Source: Rhodobiaceae bacterium
Lineage (GTDB): Bacteria; Pseudomonadota; Alphaproteobacteria; Parvibaculales; Parvibaculaceae
Assembly (NCBI GenBank): GCA_003330885.1
Contig: CP030277.1
Location: forward strand, 1,612,001 to 1,676,000
Length of the DNA stretch: 64,000 nucleotides
Direction of reading: 5' to 3'
In this document: one piece after another, positions 53,214-63,498 of the stretch
Numbering within the stretch: position 1 is the stretch's first letter
Layout of the letters: each line of letters begins with the position of its first letter
Translations under genes and position numbers: made by a program
Notes under the pieces: generated by a model
The model's database searches: none
What the model saw: the letters and a program-made list of their open reading frames with translations, nothing else
What the model was told of the DNA's origin: nothing

Positions 53214-54008
53214 TTAGCGCCAGTCCGACACACCAAAGCGTAGCAAACGATCTTGGGCAATCTGCCCTATGCAACGCCCACGCCCACGGTGGGCCAGCAC
53301 ACCTGTTCGAACCAAATTGGCCTGCCTTAGAGGAGAAAGCACCCGAACCCCTTTGGAGAGAGCGTCCCAGATATCCTCTGCGGCAGGAATTGTCTGGTTT
53401 TTGGCCCTGTCTGAAAGTTCTACTGAGTCGGCGATCAGTATGGCACTGAGCGCCGCTTCCGCCCCGGAACGCGCATAAATCGCGACAATATCTGCGTCCC
53501 CATCCGCGCTATTGGGCACGCGAGGTCCAGCAACAGCGATCCCCCCTTTTATGACACCCGGGCGCAAGCCTCGGATCATCTCGAGCCATAGCGCGCCGCG
53601 CAGATCAGACGGCACATCCAGCACCGCCTCAAAGTCGATGGAGAACGCCCCGCACTCACCACTGACAACATAGGCCGACTCCAAATGGGAGGCAGCGCGC
53701 ATATGCTGAACAGTTTGGTCTGCCAATGCGCCGGCGACCGCATACTTCGCTGCCGCAACTGAGTGATCAGGGTGTCCCGCATGAGCTGCAGTGCGGGCAG
53801 CTTCCAGCGCCGTACGTGCTGCTTCACTGCGAGGCAGGACATCCAGATGTCCCTGGGAAACCAAGTCCATGTCGCTATCAGCTTCAGCCGCTGTTTGCCT
53901 GAGAAAAGCGACACCGGCCGCAACGGCGCTGTCTGCCACCGAGGCACCGTTTCCGCTAGCACCCAAATGATAGATTGCACCTGAAATTTCGACTGATGTC
54001 GTACTCAC
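53214..54008 (-). CDS. Hypothetical protein next to a PHP-domain gene
   Basis: 264 residues from a GTG at 54008 with AGGTGAG upstream. I do not recognise the family with confidence. The sequence is Ala-rich, without signal or membrane segment. The stretch GVIKGGIAVAGPRVPNSADG followed by IVAIYARSGAEAALSAILIA faintly recalls the C-terminal half of UPF0280/ApbE-like proteins, but the match is weak. It starts 40 bases downstream of the CehA/McbA-like gene and probably belongs to the same operon as the methyltransferase and OYE genes. Confidence 0.6.
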   Translation of the reverse strand: MSTTSVEISGAIYHLGASGNGASVADSAVAAGVAFLRQTAAEADSDMDLVSQGHLDVLPRSEAARTALEAARTAAHAGHPDHSVAAAKYAVAGALADQTVQHMRAASHLESAYVVSGECGAFSIDFEAVLDVPSDLRGALWLEMIRGLRPGVIKGGIAVAGPRVPNSADGDADIVAIYARSGAEAALSAILIADSVELSDRAKNQTIPAAEDIWDALSKGVRVLSPLRQANLVRTGVLAHRGRGRCIGQIAQDRLLRFGVSDWR

Positions 54009-54047
54009 ATCTCACCTACCAGCCAGCTCAATCGCAACAGTCCGGCC

Positions 54048-56729
54048 TTATTGCGTTGCCAGCCCTGGCGCAGTCCATACACCGTCGCTGTTTGCATCAA
54101 CATAGATCGGATTGGCGAAGGCATATGGTTTGAACCCTGGATAAACCACAGCATAATCCTCACCAGGATCCCCCGCCACCTCAACGGTAACGTAGCTGTC
54201 TTTTTCAAAGCCGAGTTTGAACGCGACCACTTCGCCGTTTTCAACGGGAAAATCCCGAAGCGCCTTGCCGTTAACGCTGATCGTCAAGGTCGAGGCATCA
54301 ATCCAGGGGGCAGAGGATACTTTGACTGTAAGCTCGGCACTGCCACCAGCAACCATCTCACCAAGTCCTTTGTCACCTAACGTAACTTCGAGCATCGGGC
54401 CTGTCGTGCCATAGACACGTCCCTGTTGAACAGCGGACACAAAGGCCGCTTCGTCAAATGCTTCAATCGTGTCTTCCTCAACCGCGATCATGTTGCGCGG
54501 CAGACCAACCTGCTGGGACGCGGTATGAGAGTCACTATTGGCGGTCGCGACAATTTTCTCGCCCTGCGAAACCAGTGAGAGCCAATCACGCCGAAGGGCT
54601 CTTTCAGACTCACGCGAAATGCCGTTCATCACTTCCATGGCATCAAAGTCGATATCACGCCTTCCCGTAACCGGGTCTGGATCAATAAGGCGACGGTTGC
54701 CATCGCTCCCCAAAATCTCGCCCGCATTGTAGGACCGTCCAACGCCCATATGATCGAAATAAGCCGCCCGATCCCCAGACCAGTCTTCCTCCCAGGCTGG
54801 ACTCCCAGGTGCGAACCGATCATCCCACCGCGCATGGTTGAGTTGAATAAGAGAGTCAGCGCGACGCGTCTTGAGATCAGCAATCACTTCTCGCCAGCGA
54901 CGATTTTCATTGGCAAATGCGCCGCGTCTGAACGCAAGAGCTTGCGCATCAACGGGAAACGCATTCGCATGGCCCAAAGTATAGGGCGTCCGGTCGCTCC
55001 CAACTTCTCCCGTAATCTCTGTACCTGCGATGGTCGCAACATAAGCGCCGACCTCAAGCCGATCAATCGTAGGCTGAAAATCAAAAACTGTTTCATGTTC
55101 TGTCGCAACGAGCACCTCAGCGCCCTCAGCAAGGTAGGTGGCAACCCGTTTTGCCCGCGGCATTACAGTGTCAAAACTGGGTCCAGAGTGGACATGAAAA
55201 TCTGCCGAAATGAACCCCGCCGTCTCAACTACGACACTCAGCGCAGCAATATCGAGAACCGTATCATTCCCAGCCACCACAGAAATCTCTGCCTTCTCAA
55301 GGGAATATTCAGGGCCGCGTGTACCATAAATCCGGTACTTTCCTGGTGGCAGCAAAGCGAAGGCTGGATCTTTGTCAGTCCCCATCAGGAATATCTGATT
55401 GACCCCAGTCAACCTGTAAGAGCTATCGTCCCGCAATTCGACTGCGCCAAGAAAATTGCCACCAAAAAGCGGGTCCGGTGTGCCATCAAGCCCTTTGAAG
55501 GTAAGGCGCATGGGTGATCCCTGCGGAAGAGCGACGCGGGACGGCGCATCCAAATCCACAGTCTCAAGAGTCATGTCTGACTCCCCGACCTGAAAAGGCA
55601 CGCTCAGCTCCCTGCCACCTTTCGCGGCGATACGCATTGTGTAAGCACCGGCCGGCAGATGAACCGAAAATGCACCCCTGCTATCGGCACTCGTTTGGGT
55701 AAATGGCGTCCCGTCTTTCAAGTCCAGATGAACAACCGCGCTGCCTTCCGACACCCGGCCGTCAACCTTCGCAGCATCAGCATAGATACGGTCAGTTATT
55801 CCAGCCACGTCCGCTCTTGGCGCAAGGTGCAAAACCTCCTCGAACGTAATCTCATCGCCGGCGGCAAGCTCCGTAAATGGCACCTCAAGCAGCTGCAAAA
55901 GGCCGATATCCGCCCCATCGCCAGTAACAAAAGGTTCTGTGATCGCCAGAAACGATAAAGCTGAGAAATCCGCCAGCGCATAAAAGGGAAGATCCACAAC
56001 AGACCCGTCAGCATTTGAGCGTTTGGCCGAGACCATCTGCCATCCATACGTGATCGGCGCATCCGCATCTGCCGGGCTCAACGCAACAATCAGATCAGCA
56101 GTTCGGGCAAATGTTGCAATCTCTGTCGGACCCCGCGTAACGAAGCTTTCCTGAACAAACCCATTTGACCTGCTGGGATCAATTGTGGATGCGACAAAGG
56201 GGACAAGCGAATAATAATTGAAGAAGATACTTGTGTAGAGTGCGACGCTGGGTTCGCCATCGCGTTGAGTAAGATGCTTGGTAATGAAGAGCTTATCCGG
56301 CTCATCAGCGTCGAGGCGGTAACTGGTCTCGACAATCACCCCACCTTGCCCGCCAAAACTGCGAATTACCGCAGAGGACGGACCAACTTTCCCATCAACG
56401 CGCTCAATATTGACCGGAGTATCTCGGGAACTATCGATAAGATCCTGTGCGCCGACATAGTGGTCATCGGCCCGGCCACAATATCCAAGGTCAATCAACG
56501 TGCCACCACGCACGGACAATTCACTCTCATGGGCGATCCCGCTGATCACAGCGCAGACCGACCCGTTGCTGAGGATCCAGTCTCCTATTCCACCCGCGGC
56601 GTCAGGACCGGCCTGAACATATTGAGCTGCGTTTTCTGCGGTGATGCGTTTAGCGACAAGCTCCGCTGCTTCAACTGCAACTGTCGACATGACCATGCCA
56701 ATCACAACCGCTGAAAGTGTCTTCTTCAT
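54048..56729 (-). CDS. Secreted PHP-domain metallohydrolase, CehA/McbA-like
   Basis: 893 residues from the ATG at 56729, which has GGGGGA upstream and begins a signal peptide (MKKTLSAVVIGMVMSTVAVE). The N-terminal 450 residues are beta-rich, with a carboxypeptidase-regulatory-like segment near 310-365 (SEGSAVVHLDLKDGTPFTQT). The PHP catalytic domain runs from about 475 to 790: SADFHVHSGPSFD and VATEHETVFDFQP supply metal-binding His, Asp and Glu, with ANSDSHTASQQ later. CehA/McbA hydrolyse carbamates and similar esters. The C-terminus ends ANPIYVDANSDGVWTAPG. Natural substrate unknown. Confidence 0.85.
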   Translation of the reverse strand: MKKTLSAVVIGMVMSTVAVEAAELVAKRITAENAAQYVQAGPDAAGGIGDWILSNGSVCAVISGIAHESELSVRGGTLIDLGYCGRADDHYVGAQDLIDSSRDTPVNIERVDGKVGPSSAVIRSFGGQGGVIVETSYRLDADEPDKLFITKHLTQRDGEPSVALYTSIFFNYYSLVPFVASTIDPSRSNGFVQESFVTRGPTEIATFARTADLIVALSPADADAPITYGWQMVSAKRSNADGSVVDLPFYALADFSALSFLAITEPFVTGDGADIGLLQLLEVPFTELAAGDEITFEEVLHLAPRADVAGITDRIYADAAKVDGRVSEGSAVVHLDLKDGTPFTQTSADSRGAFSVHLPAGAYTMRIAAKGGRELSVPFQVGESDMTLETVDLDAPSRVALPQGSPMRLTFKGLDGTPDPLFGGNFLGAVELRDDSSYRLTGVNQIFLMGTDKDPAFALLPPGKYRIYGTRGPEYSLEKAEISVVAGNDTVLDIAALSVVVETAGFISADFHVHSGPSFDTVMPRAKRVATYLAEGAEVLVATEHETVFDFQPTIDRLEVGAYVATIAGTEITGEVGSDRTPYTLGHANAFPVDAQALAFRRGAFANENRRWREVIADLKTRRADSLIQLNHARWDDRFAPGSPAWEEDWSGDRAAYFDHMGVGRSYNAGEILGSDGNRRLIDPDPVTGRRDIDFDAMEVMNGISRESERALRRDWLSLVSQGEKIVATANSDSHTASQQVGLPRNMIAVEEDTIEAFDEAAFVSAVQQGRVYGTTGPMLEVTLGDKGLGEMVAGGSAELTVKVSSAPWIDASTLTISVNGKALRDFPVENGEVVAFKLGFEKDSYVTVEVAGDPGEDYAVVYPGFKPYAFANPIYVDANSDGVWTAPGLATQ

Positions 56730-56854
56730 CTGCGTCCCCCAGAAAAACCCGCACACTCAAACTTGGTTCGAGAGAGCGCAAGCTATCACAGAGAGAAAGA
56801 GAGAACAGTGCAAAACAGATCCAGCAGCAGCCCAGAGACAGCTTTACAGCAAGC

Positions 56855-57163
56855 TCAAGCCGCGTCCGGCAGGCTCAATGTCAGCCCATTAAGCTCTTCT
56901 GAGAAAATCAACTGGCAGGACAGACGTTCATCGTCACCTGCAAGGTGCTCATCCAGCCGGTCAAGTTCTTCATTGCGAGGTTCGTGCAGCTTGCTCTGCC
57001 ACTCCGGGGCCACACGCACACGGCACTCACCGCAAACACTGGAACCACCGCACTCAGCACCAAGTTTCACTCCATGGGCGCGGACAATTTCCATCACCCG
57101 CCATCCTTCAACAGCGTCGAGCTCATGGCTCACGCCGTCGCGATCTGCAACGACAATCTTCAT
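56855..57163 (-). CDS. [2Fe-2S] ferredoxin
   Basis: 102 residues from the ATG at 57163; the longer frame overlaps the reductase gene. The cluster ligands are in AECGGSSVCGECRVRV (Cys at about 36, 42, 45) and LSCQL near residue 84, the adrenodoxin-like spacing. It follows the ferredoxin-NADP reductase gene by 34 bases, so the two probably form an electron-transfer chain from NADPH. The acceptor, perhaps a cytochrome P450 or oxygenase, is not in this window. Confidence 0.92.
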   Translation of the reverse strand: MKIVVADRDGVSHELDAVEGWRVMEIVRAHGVKLGAECGGSSVCGECRVRVAPEWQSKLHEPRNEELDRLDEHLAGDDERLSCQLIFSEELNGLTLSLPDAA

Positions 57164-57197
57164 GGGTCTCACCTTCAGGGGGGTTAGGGGAGATTTG

Positions 57198-58244
<1,047 letters not shown>

Positions 58245-58501
58245 TCAAAAGGTCCGCAAAAAAACAAGTGGGCGAGCCAATAGCAAGCTACCGCGCCCAC
58301 GTAAAGAACGTTGTGAGAATGTAATAATCATCCTAAAGACAAATTCAAGTGTGAAAATTATTAAATAACACTTATGTGGTGGACTTTAGGGCTGAATGCG
58401 ACGCTCTGCCCTCGTGACAAACCGACAGTAATGCTTATGTTAGGCGCAGAAATCGGGTGGTCGATGCTATGGATCCTCCGCCCCCCTTTTCGGAGTAATT
58501 C

Positions 58502-58798
58502 ATGACCAAGTGCGAGACGATGGCTGATGTCCGCCGGGAGGTCGACCGCCTCGACCGTGAACTCGTTGCCCTTCTGACAGAGCGGCAAGCGATGATGAAT
58601 GAGGCTGGGCGCATAAAGGCAAGCCGCGATCTGGTGCGGGATGAAGACCGCATTGAACAAGTGGTTGCAAACGTTTTGCGCGAATCAGAAAAAACCGGCC
58701 TCTCCCCTGCGATTGCAGAGCCTGTCTGGCGGCTTCTCATTGAGAAAAGCATCGAACATGAATTCGGTGTCTTCGACGAGCTCAATAAGGCCTCGTAA
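58502..58798 (+). CDS. Chorismate mutase (AroQ type)
   Basis: 98 residues, three helices. AroQ converts chorismate to prephenate for phenylalanine and tyrosine synthesis. Features are VDRLDRELVALLTERQAMMN (helix 1 with the active-site Arg/Lys pattern), ASRDLVRDEDRIEQVVANVL and VWRLLIEKSIEHEF. It stands alone, with no prephenate dehydratase fused, and converges on the cytidylyltransferase gene five bases away. The 272 bases upstream show no other gene and no promoter I can assign. Confidence 0.9.
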   Translation: MTKCETMADVRREVDRLDRELVALLTERQAMMNEAGRIKASRDLVRDEDRIEQVVANVLRESEKTGLSPAIAEPVWRLLIEKSIEHEFGVFDELNKAS

Positions 58799-58803
58799 AC
58801 CGC

Positions 58804-59505
58804 TCAGGTCGCGGCTGAACGTTCAGCCAAAAACTCAACAAACTGAAAATCAAGTTCAGTATCAATGTCGGCGGACCGGTCCTCCGGCATCTCAAAGAGA
58901 CGTGTCTTCTCAAGGAATAATCCAACGTCACTCATCAATGTAGCGCGCCGCCACACGTATATTGAGCCGTTCATGTCAAACGTCCGCGGCGCATCCTGAC
59001 GCCGCACGATAGGAGGATCGGTTGGCTTTGACAGCCCAACTGATCCATCTGGGCGTTCTTCAACCAGGTTGAAATAGGGAGAACACTTAGCCGGCGACCC
59101 TGTGATAACATTCTCCACATCACGATTATCAAGAAGAGCAACCGCCCCGACAATATCGCTCGGCCAGCGTAGCGGCGATGTTGGTTGCAAGTCCGCGACG
59201 ATGTCGACCCCCCGCCCGATTTCATTCTCAACTGTCTCAACGCAATGTCGAATTGCGGGAAGCTTAGCCGCAACATCCGTCGCAAGTTCCGGCGGGCGCT
59301 GAACAAGATGTCGGACACCAGCGGCACGCGCCGCGTCCAAAATCGCCTGATCATCACTGGATACGGCAATGTGTTCGAAAAGCTTGCTCGCTTGTGCCTG
59401 CTCAATTGAATGAACGATCAGAGGTTTACCCAGAAGCGGCCGGATATTCTTGCCTGGCACTCCTTTGGATCCGCCTCGGGCGAGTATGGTGCAAAGCCGT
59501 GTCAC
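58804..59505 (-). CDS. neuA: Acylneuraminate/legionaminate cytidylyltransferase
   Basis: 233 residues. The enzyme activates a nonulosonic acid with CTP to give the CMP-sugar used by glycosyltransferases. The CTP-binding motif LARGGSKGVPGKNIRPLLGK is at residues 8-27, followed by HIAVSSDDQAILDAARAAG, VDIVADLQPTSPLRWPSDI and FDMNGSIYVWRRATLM. With the PtmE-like gene next to it, LegF (CMP-legionaminate synthase) is the likely equivalent; NeuA or PseF remain possible. It overlaps the upstream gene by four bases and ends the six-gene operon. Confidence 0.9.
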   Translation of the reverse strand: MTRLCTILARGGSKGVPGKNIRPLLGKPLIVHSIEQAQASKLFEHIAVSSDDQAILDAARAAGVRHLVQRPPELATDVAAKLPAIRHCVETVENEIGRGVDIVADLQPTSPLRWPSDIVGAVALLDNRDVENVITGSPAKCSPYFNLVEERPDGSVGLSKPTDPPIVRRQDAPRTFDMNGSIYVWRRATLMSDVGLFLEKTRLFEMPEDRSADIDTELDFQFVEFLAERSAAT

Positions 59506-60566
59506 ACCGGCTCTTTCGCACCAAAGACTTTGCCAAATTCTTCCTGTGCCTGTTGCAGGTCATCCAGTTGACCGATATCGATCCAGTATTCATGGATCGG
59601 AAAGGCGCTCGCAAGCCCACCCTCAGAGATCACCTGGTCGAACAAAGTCGGCATGTCATACATCTCACCGTCAGGGACATGATGTAAAATGGCCGGTGAC
59701 AACGCATAGACACCGCCATTCACAAAATAGTTCTGAGTTGGCTTCTCATTGATCTCGGTAATCTGGTTGCCACTCATCTCAATGACACCATACGGGACCT
59801 GGAAGCGGTACTCCCGGACACCCATGGTCGCATCGGCCACCTGATCCACATGAAAATCAAGAAGCCGGCGAAAATTGATCGCCGTCACCAGATCCGCGTT
59901 CATAACAAGGAACGGAGCACTAGGAGTTTCCGGCAGGAGCGTCAAAGCGCCGGCCGTGCCCAGCCGTTTGCTTTCTTCCAAATAGGAGATGTCGACACCC
60001 CATTCATGCCCATCACCAAAGTAGGCTTCCACCTTTTCCGCCTGGTAGTTGACCGACAGAAAAATGCGTTTGAACCCCTGCTCCGCCAGCCGTTCAATAA
60101 TGCTCTCAAGCACCGGTTTCCCGCCTACAGGGATAAGCGGCTTGGGAAGGTTCTCCGTTAGGGGTCGAAGTCGTGTGCCCAGGCCACCGGCCATAATCAC
60201 AACCCAATTATCACTTCGGTCGTCCTGAACGATGCGACTCAGTGTCTCTAGACCAGTCAACACGCCCTCTGCATCGACAATAGGCACTTGTGCGATCTGA
60301 TATTCTCGCATCCAGCGCATCACCGTTTTCCGGTCGATGTCAGGTCCGGCAGTGATGGGGTTTGCCTTCATCACATTCCCAACCGGCGCATCCAGTGTTT
60401 CGCTGCGAAGGATCGCGCGACGAACATCGCCGTCGGTGATGGTTCCCAACAGTCTCCCGTCCGGATCAACAACCAGTGCAATTTGCAGTGCACTTTCGTC
60501 AAGGTTCCTGATCGCCTCTCCTAGAGTGGCGCTCGGGTCCAGAACTGCCTTTTTCCAATGAGCCAT
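59502..60566 (-). CDS. CBS-domain sugar nucleotidyltransferase (PtmE/LegE-like)
   Basis: 354 residues. Two CBS repeats fill about 1-120 (LQIALVVDPDGRLLGTITDG, EYQIAQVPIVDAEGVLTGLE). The nucleotidyltransferase domain begins VVIMAGGLGTRLRPLTENLP near residue 128, then KPLIPVGGKPVLESIIERL and the acceptor region SYLEESKRLGTAGALTLLPE. In Campylobacter PtmE makes GDP-glucosamine, the first committed step of the GDP-linked legionaminic acid pathway. This gene is the main reason to favour legionaminic over pseudaminic acid. Confidence 0.88.
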   Translation of the reverse strand: MAHWKKAVLDPSATLGEAIRNLDESALQIALVVDPDGRLLGTITDGDVRRAILRSETLDAPVGNVMKANPITAGPDIDRKTVMRWMREYQIAQVPIVDAEGVLTGLETLSRIVQDDRSDNWVVIMAGGLGTRLRPLTENLPKPLIPVGGKPVLESIIERLAEQGFKRIFLSVNYQAEKVEAYFGDGHEWGVDISYLEESKRLGTAGALTLLPETPSAPFLVMNADLVTAINFRRLLDFHVDQVADATMGVREYRFQVPYGVIEMSGNQITEINEKPTQNYFVNGGVYALSPAILHHVPDGEMYDMPTLFDQVISEGGLASAFPIHEYWIDIGQLDDLQQAQEEFGKVFGAKEPV

Positions 60567-60574
60567 ACGGCCTC

Positions 60575-61648
60575 CTACTGGGTAATCATGTCATCGGGCG
60601 CATACGCCCGTGCAGCGTGGGTTCCAAGAAGCGACCAATAGAGCTCAGGGCGCAGGCCGGTGCCCGGTCGTTTAACGGTGAGGTTGTCAGTTGTAAAAAC
60701 TTCACCTGCACTAATGGGCTTACAAGCGACCAAAGATTTCCGGCCAATCGCCATATTGCTGATTTCGGCGGGGCGCGGCTCTTTGGCCCCATCACCAAGG
60801 CCTGTGGATACCCGTCGAACTCCCTCAACGAGGGCACTCAACTCTTCCGGCGTCGCAGACGCTTTATGATCGGGACCTGGTAATTCCTTGTCGAGCGTAT
60901 AATGCTTCTCGATGATGCAGGCCCCCATAGCTACCGAAGCTATCGCGTGAACAATGCCTTCGCTGTGATCTGAAAACCCAACAGGTAGACCAAACGTCGT
61001 ACGAAGCGTCTCAATTGCTCTGAGGTTTACGTCAATGTCCGGTGTTGGGTAGGAACTCGTGCAATGCAACAGTTTTACGCGGGACTTGAGAGCAGCTTTC
61101 CCCGCTTCGCTCTCAAACGCTTCTTCGAATGCCTTTTCGCCAGGCGTGTTCTCGCCAAGATACCCATGCGCAACCACGCCCAGCATGGTCTCCACTTCAT
61201 CCAGCGTCGCCATACCTGTCGATAGGATGAGGTCGCGGCCTGCCTTCGCGCAAGCATGCAAAAGCGGTGCGTTGGTGAGTTCACCCGACCCGACTTTTAG
61301 CGTTCCAACGTTGAGCTCATTGGCAAGAAGGTCCAGGCTCCCCAGATCAAAGGGCGTCGAGAGAAACTGTACGCCCTTTTCGGCACATCGTTGAATGAGT
61401 CTCCGGTGAGCGCCAACATCAAGCTCCAGCGCGCGCAGCATTTCCAACTGCGTTTCACTCTCTTCAGTCGTTTCTTTCTGATAGTCAGCTTTCGGGGCGC
61501 TCCGCGTCACCAGCGCTTCCGCATTGAAGGTTTGAAACTTCACAACATCCACACCAATGTCGGCGGCAACATCAATCATCTCAATGGCACGGTCCAGAGA
61601 CCCATTGTGATTGACACCAGCTTCGGCGATTACCGTGACTTGGTTCAT
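60575..61648 (-). CDS. neuB: NeuB-family nonulosonate synthase (legionaminate type)
   Basis: 357 residues. NeuB/LegI condenses a 2,4-diacetamido-trideoxymannose or ManNAc with phosphoenolpyruvate to give the nine-carbon acid. The barrel shows VTVIAEAGVNHNGSLDRAIE, IGVDVVKFQTFNAEALVTRS, LSTPFDLGSLDLL, LKVGSGELTNAPLLHACAK and GFSDHSEGI. The C-terminal antifreeze-like SAF domain (AIGRKSLVACKPISAGEVFT) is complete. It lies between the PtmE-like gene and the PIG-L deacetylase, overlapping the latter by four bases. Confidence 0.95.
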   Translation of the reverse strand: MNQVTVIAEAGVNHNGSLDRAIEMIDVAADIGVDVVKFQTFNAEALVTRSAPKADYQKETTEESETQLEMLRALELDVGAHRRLIQRCAEKGVQFLSTPFDLGSLDLLANELNVGTLKVGSGELTNAPLLHACAKAGRDLILSTGMATLDEVETMLGVVAHGYLGENTPGEKAFEEAFESEAGKAALKSRVKLLHCTSSYPTPDIDVNLRAIETLRTTFGLPVGFSDHSEGIVHAIASVAMGACIIEKHYTLDKELPGPDHKASATPEELSALVEGVRRVSTGLGDGAKEPRPAEISNMAIGRKSLVACKPISAGEVFTTDNLTVKRPGTGLRPELYWSLLGTHAARAYAPDDMITQ

Positions 61649-62316
61649 GGCCTCACCTCTTTGAGAAGCATAAAGGCTTCTGCGGCCGCATATCCTGCCT
61701 CCGCACCACGCACCTTCTCTTTCGCATCTACAATTTCCAGGCTCCGTGGAAACGGTGCGTCCCCCACCTCCTCGCCATAGAGTTCAATGATGGATCTCTT
61801 CTTCGCAGACCAATCTGTGATGTTCTCATACAGAGATGGGGTGAAATCCAGACCACCAGGCCGCCTTACAATGTCCGTTTCCGAGAGCGTTTCGTATGCC
61901 AAAACGCGCCTGAGGTATGGTGCGCGAAACCATTTGGTGCAGGACAGAGCCGCATCAAAAGAAATCTTGTGGTCTGTGTGGGCATCACCTGGGAACGGCA
62001 AATAGACATCAGATGGATGAACTTGCGCAAAGATGTCTGCGATCTTCTTCACAATCTCGCCGATTGGCGCAACATCAAGTGCCGCCGTCTCATACCCAAG
62101 GCGGTGAACTGACTGAAAACCAAATGCCTGGGTCACTGCTTCAATCTCACCTTCGCGCGTCGCGATGCGTTCGCTTGAATAGCCAGAAAAAGCTGTCATC
62201 TCCGTCAGGATCAGCCAGTGCAATTGGGCGCCAGAGTGACGGGCCTTCAACAAAGCTCCCCCACACCCGAAGGTTTCATCGTCAGGATGAGGGGCAACGA
62301 CCAGAATGTCAGACAT
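61645..62316 (-). CDS. PIG-L family deacetylase in the nonulosonate operon
   Basis: 223 residues. PIG-L/LmbE enzymes remove N-acetyl groups from GlcNAc-type sugars using zinc. The zinc and catalytic motif APHPDDETFGCGGALLKA is at residues 8-25, and LPFPGDAHTDHKISFDAAL supplies the third metal ligand region. It overlaps neuB and is 12 bases after the neuC-like gene, so it is a pathway member. It is not part of the standard legionaminic or pseudaminic route; it may deacetylate the sugar so that another acyl group can be added. Confidence 0.9.
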   Translation of the reverse strand: MSDILVVAPHPDDETFGCGGALLKARHSGAQLHWLILTEMTAFSGYSSERIATREGEIEAVTQAFGFQSVHRLGYETAALDVAPIGEIVKKIADIFAQVHPSDVYLPFPGDAHTDHKISFDAALSCTKWFRAPYLRRVLAYETLSETDIVRRPGGLDFTPSLYENITDWSAKKRSIIELYGEEVGDAPFPRSLEIVDAKEKVRGAEAGYAAAEAFMLLKEVRP

Positions 62317-62328
62317 GCTCCCTCTCCC

Positions 62329-63498
62329 TCAAAACGTATTGCGCTTCTGAACCAGCCGGCGCTGGTCGGTTTCTTGGACAAGGACATCGCATATCTGCTT
62401 GCCCGCTGTGCCATCCCCATAAGGGTTTTTTGCCGATTCCACCTGCGCACGATACTGATCGTCGAACACAGCCTTTTTCAGCGCTGCCTCGATCTCTGTT
62501 GCATCATAATCAACAAATTCAACATTTCCGGCGTGCTCACGACCAACCTGACGGCTTCCTACATTCACCACCGGCAGCTTCAGAAGCGGCGCCTCAATGA
62601 TCCCACAACTCGAATTACCGACCAGGGCAGATGCATTGCGCATCAGGTTCACAAACACAGCCCGCGATAAGTTTTTGTAGGCAACAATCGTTGGATGACG
62701 GTTTGCATAGTCAGCCAGGAGCCGCGACATAGCATGATTGCCTGGGTCACTGTTTGGACTGGAAACAAAGGTGGGTAAGCCGCATGCGACAATTGCATCA
62801 AGGGTCGCCTTCATTTGCCGTTCCGCATCATGCATCTCAGGCAATAATGGGTGCTGGATCATAATGAGAAAAGGTCCCTCAACAGGCGCCACGTTCATCA
62901 TTTTCCAGACACAGGCCAAGTCGATCTCAGGCTCATCTACAAGCCGATCAAGACCAGGCGCGCCGACATTGTGGACGCGCCAGGGCTCTTCTCCGAGACG
63001 CAAAACCCGTTCTGCACTTCCAGCAGAAGCCGTCATGTGAAGGTGCGCCAGTTTTGTGACCGCATGCCTCACAGAATTGTCGATATTAAAATCATCTGCT
63101 GTATCGCCACCGGCAATATGAACGACGGGAACGTCAAGATAGCCGCCCGACAAAGCGACGGTAATTGCCTCTTCCCTGTCGCCAACGACAACCAGAAAAT
63201 CTGGTCGCCGAAATGCAACGACGTCGACAAGTCCTTGCAATTGAATCGCGGCTGACTTGGCGCGGGCAGCATCGCTGTCAGAAGCAAGAAGGTTGTCGAT
63301 TTTTGCGACGACTGGATATCCGTCAGCTTCGACGTCTTTGACCGTCAAACCAAAGACCGACGCAAGATGGCTGCCGGTAACAACAATCTCAGGTCGCAAT
63401 GACTTTGACTGAGAGACCGCCTCAATCACGGGGTAAAGGATGTCGTACTCGGCTCTTGAACCGGTAACGAACATCACACACCGAGTGTCAGAAGACAT
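62329..63498 (-). CDS. neuC: Hydrolysing UDP/GDP-sugar 2-epimerase (NeuC/LegG-like)
   Basis: 389 residues. NeuC/LegG releases the nucleotide and inverts C2 to give the NeuB substrate. The GT-B-like fold shows VMFVTGSRAEYDILYPVIEA at the N-terminus, RRPDFLVVVGDREEAITVAL, VVHIAGGDTADDFNIDNSVR and, in the C-terminal half, ALVGNSSCGIIEAPLLKLPV and NVGSRQVGREHAGN. It overlaps the upstream GNAT gene by 11 bases. Confidence 0.93.
   Translation of the reverse strand: MSSDTRCVMFVTGSRAEYDILYPVIEAVSQSKSLRPEIVVTGSHLASVFGLTVKDVEADGYPVVAKIDNLLASDSDAARAKSAAIQLQGLVDVVAFRRPDFLVVVGDREEAITVALSGGYLDVPVVHIAGGDTADDFNIDNSVRHAVTKLAHLHMTASAGSAERVLRLGEEPWRVHNVGAPGLDRLVDEPEIDLACVWKMMNVAPVEGPFLIMIQHPLLPEMHDAERQMKATLDAIVACGLPTFVSSPNSDPGNHAMSRLLADYANRHPTIVAYKNLSRAVFVNLMRNASALVGNSSCGIIEAPLLKLPVVNVGSRQVGREHAGNVEFVDYDATEIEAALKKAVFDDQYRAQVESAKNPYGDGTAGKQICDVLVQETDQRRLVQKRNTF

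Noticed and set aside
54750-55517. 255-residue open frame on the + strand
   Set aside because: Antisense to the PHP catalytic domain of the CehA/McbA-like gene.
61917-62600. 227-residue open frame on the + strand
   Set aside because: Antisense to the PIG-L deacetylase and neuC-like genes, both with intact catalytic motifs.
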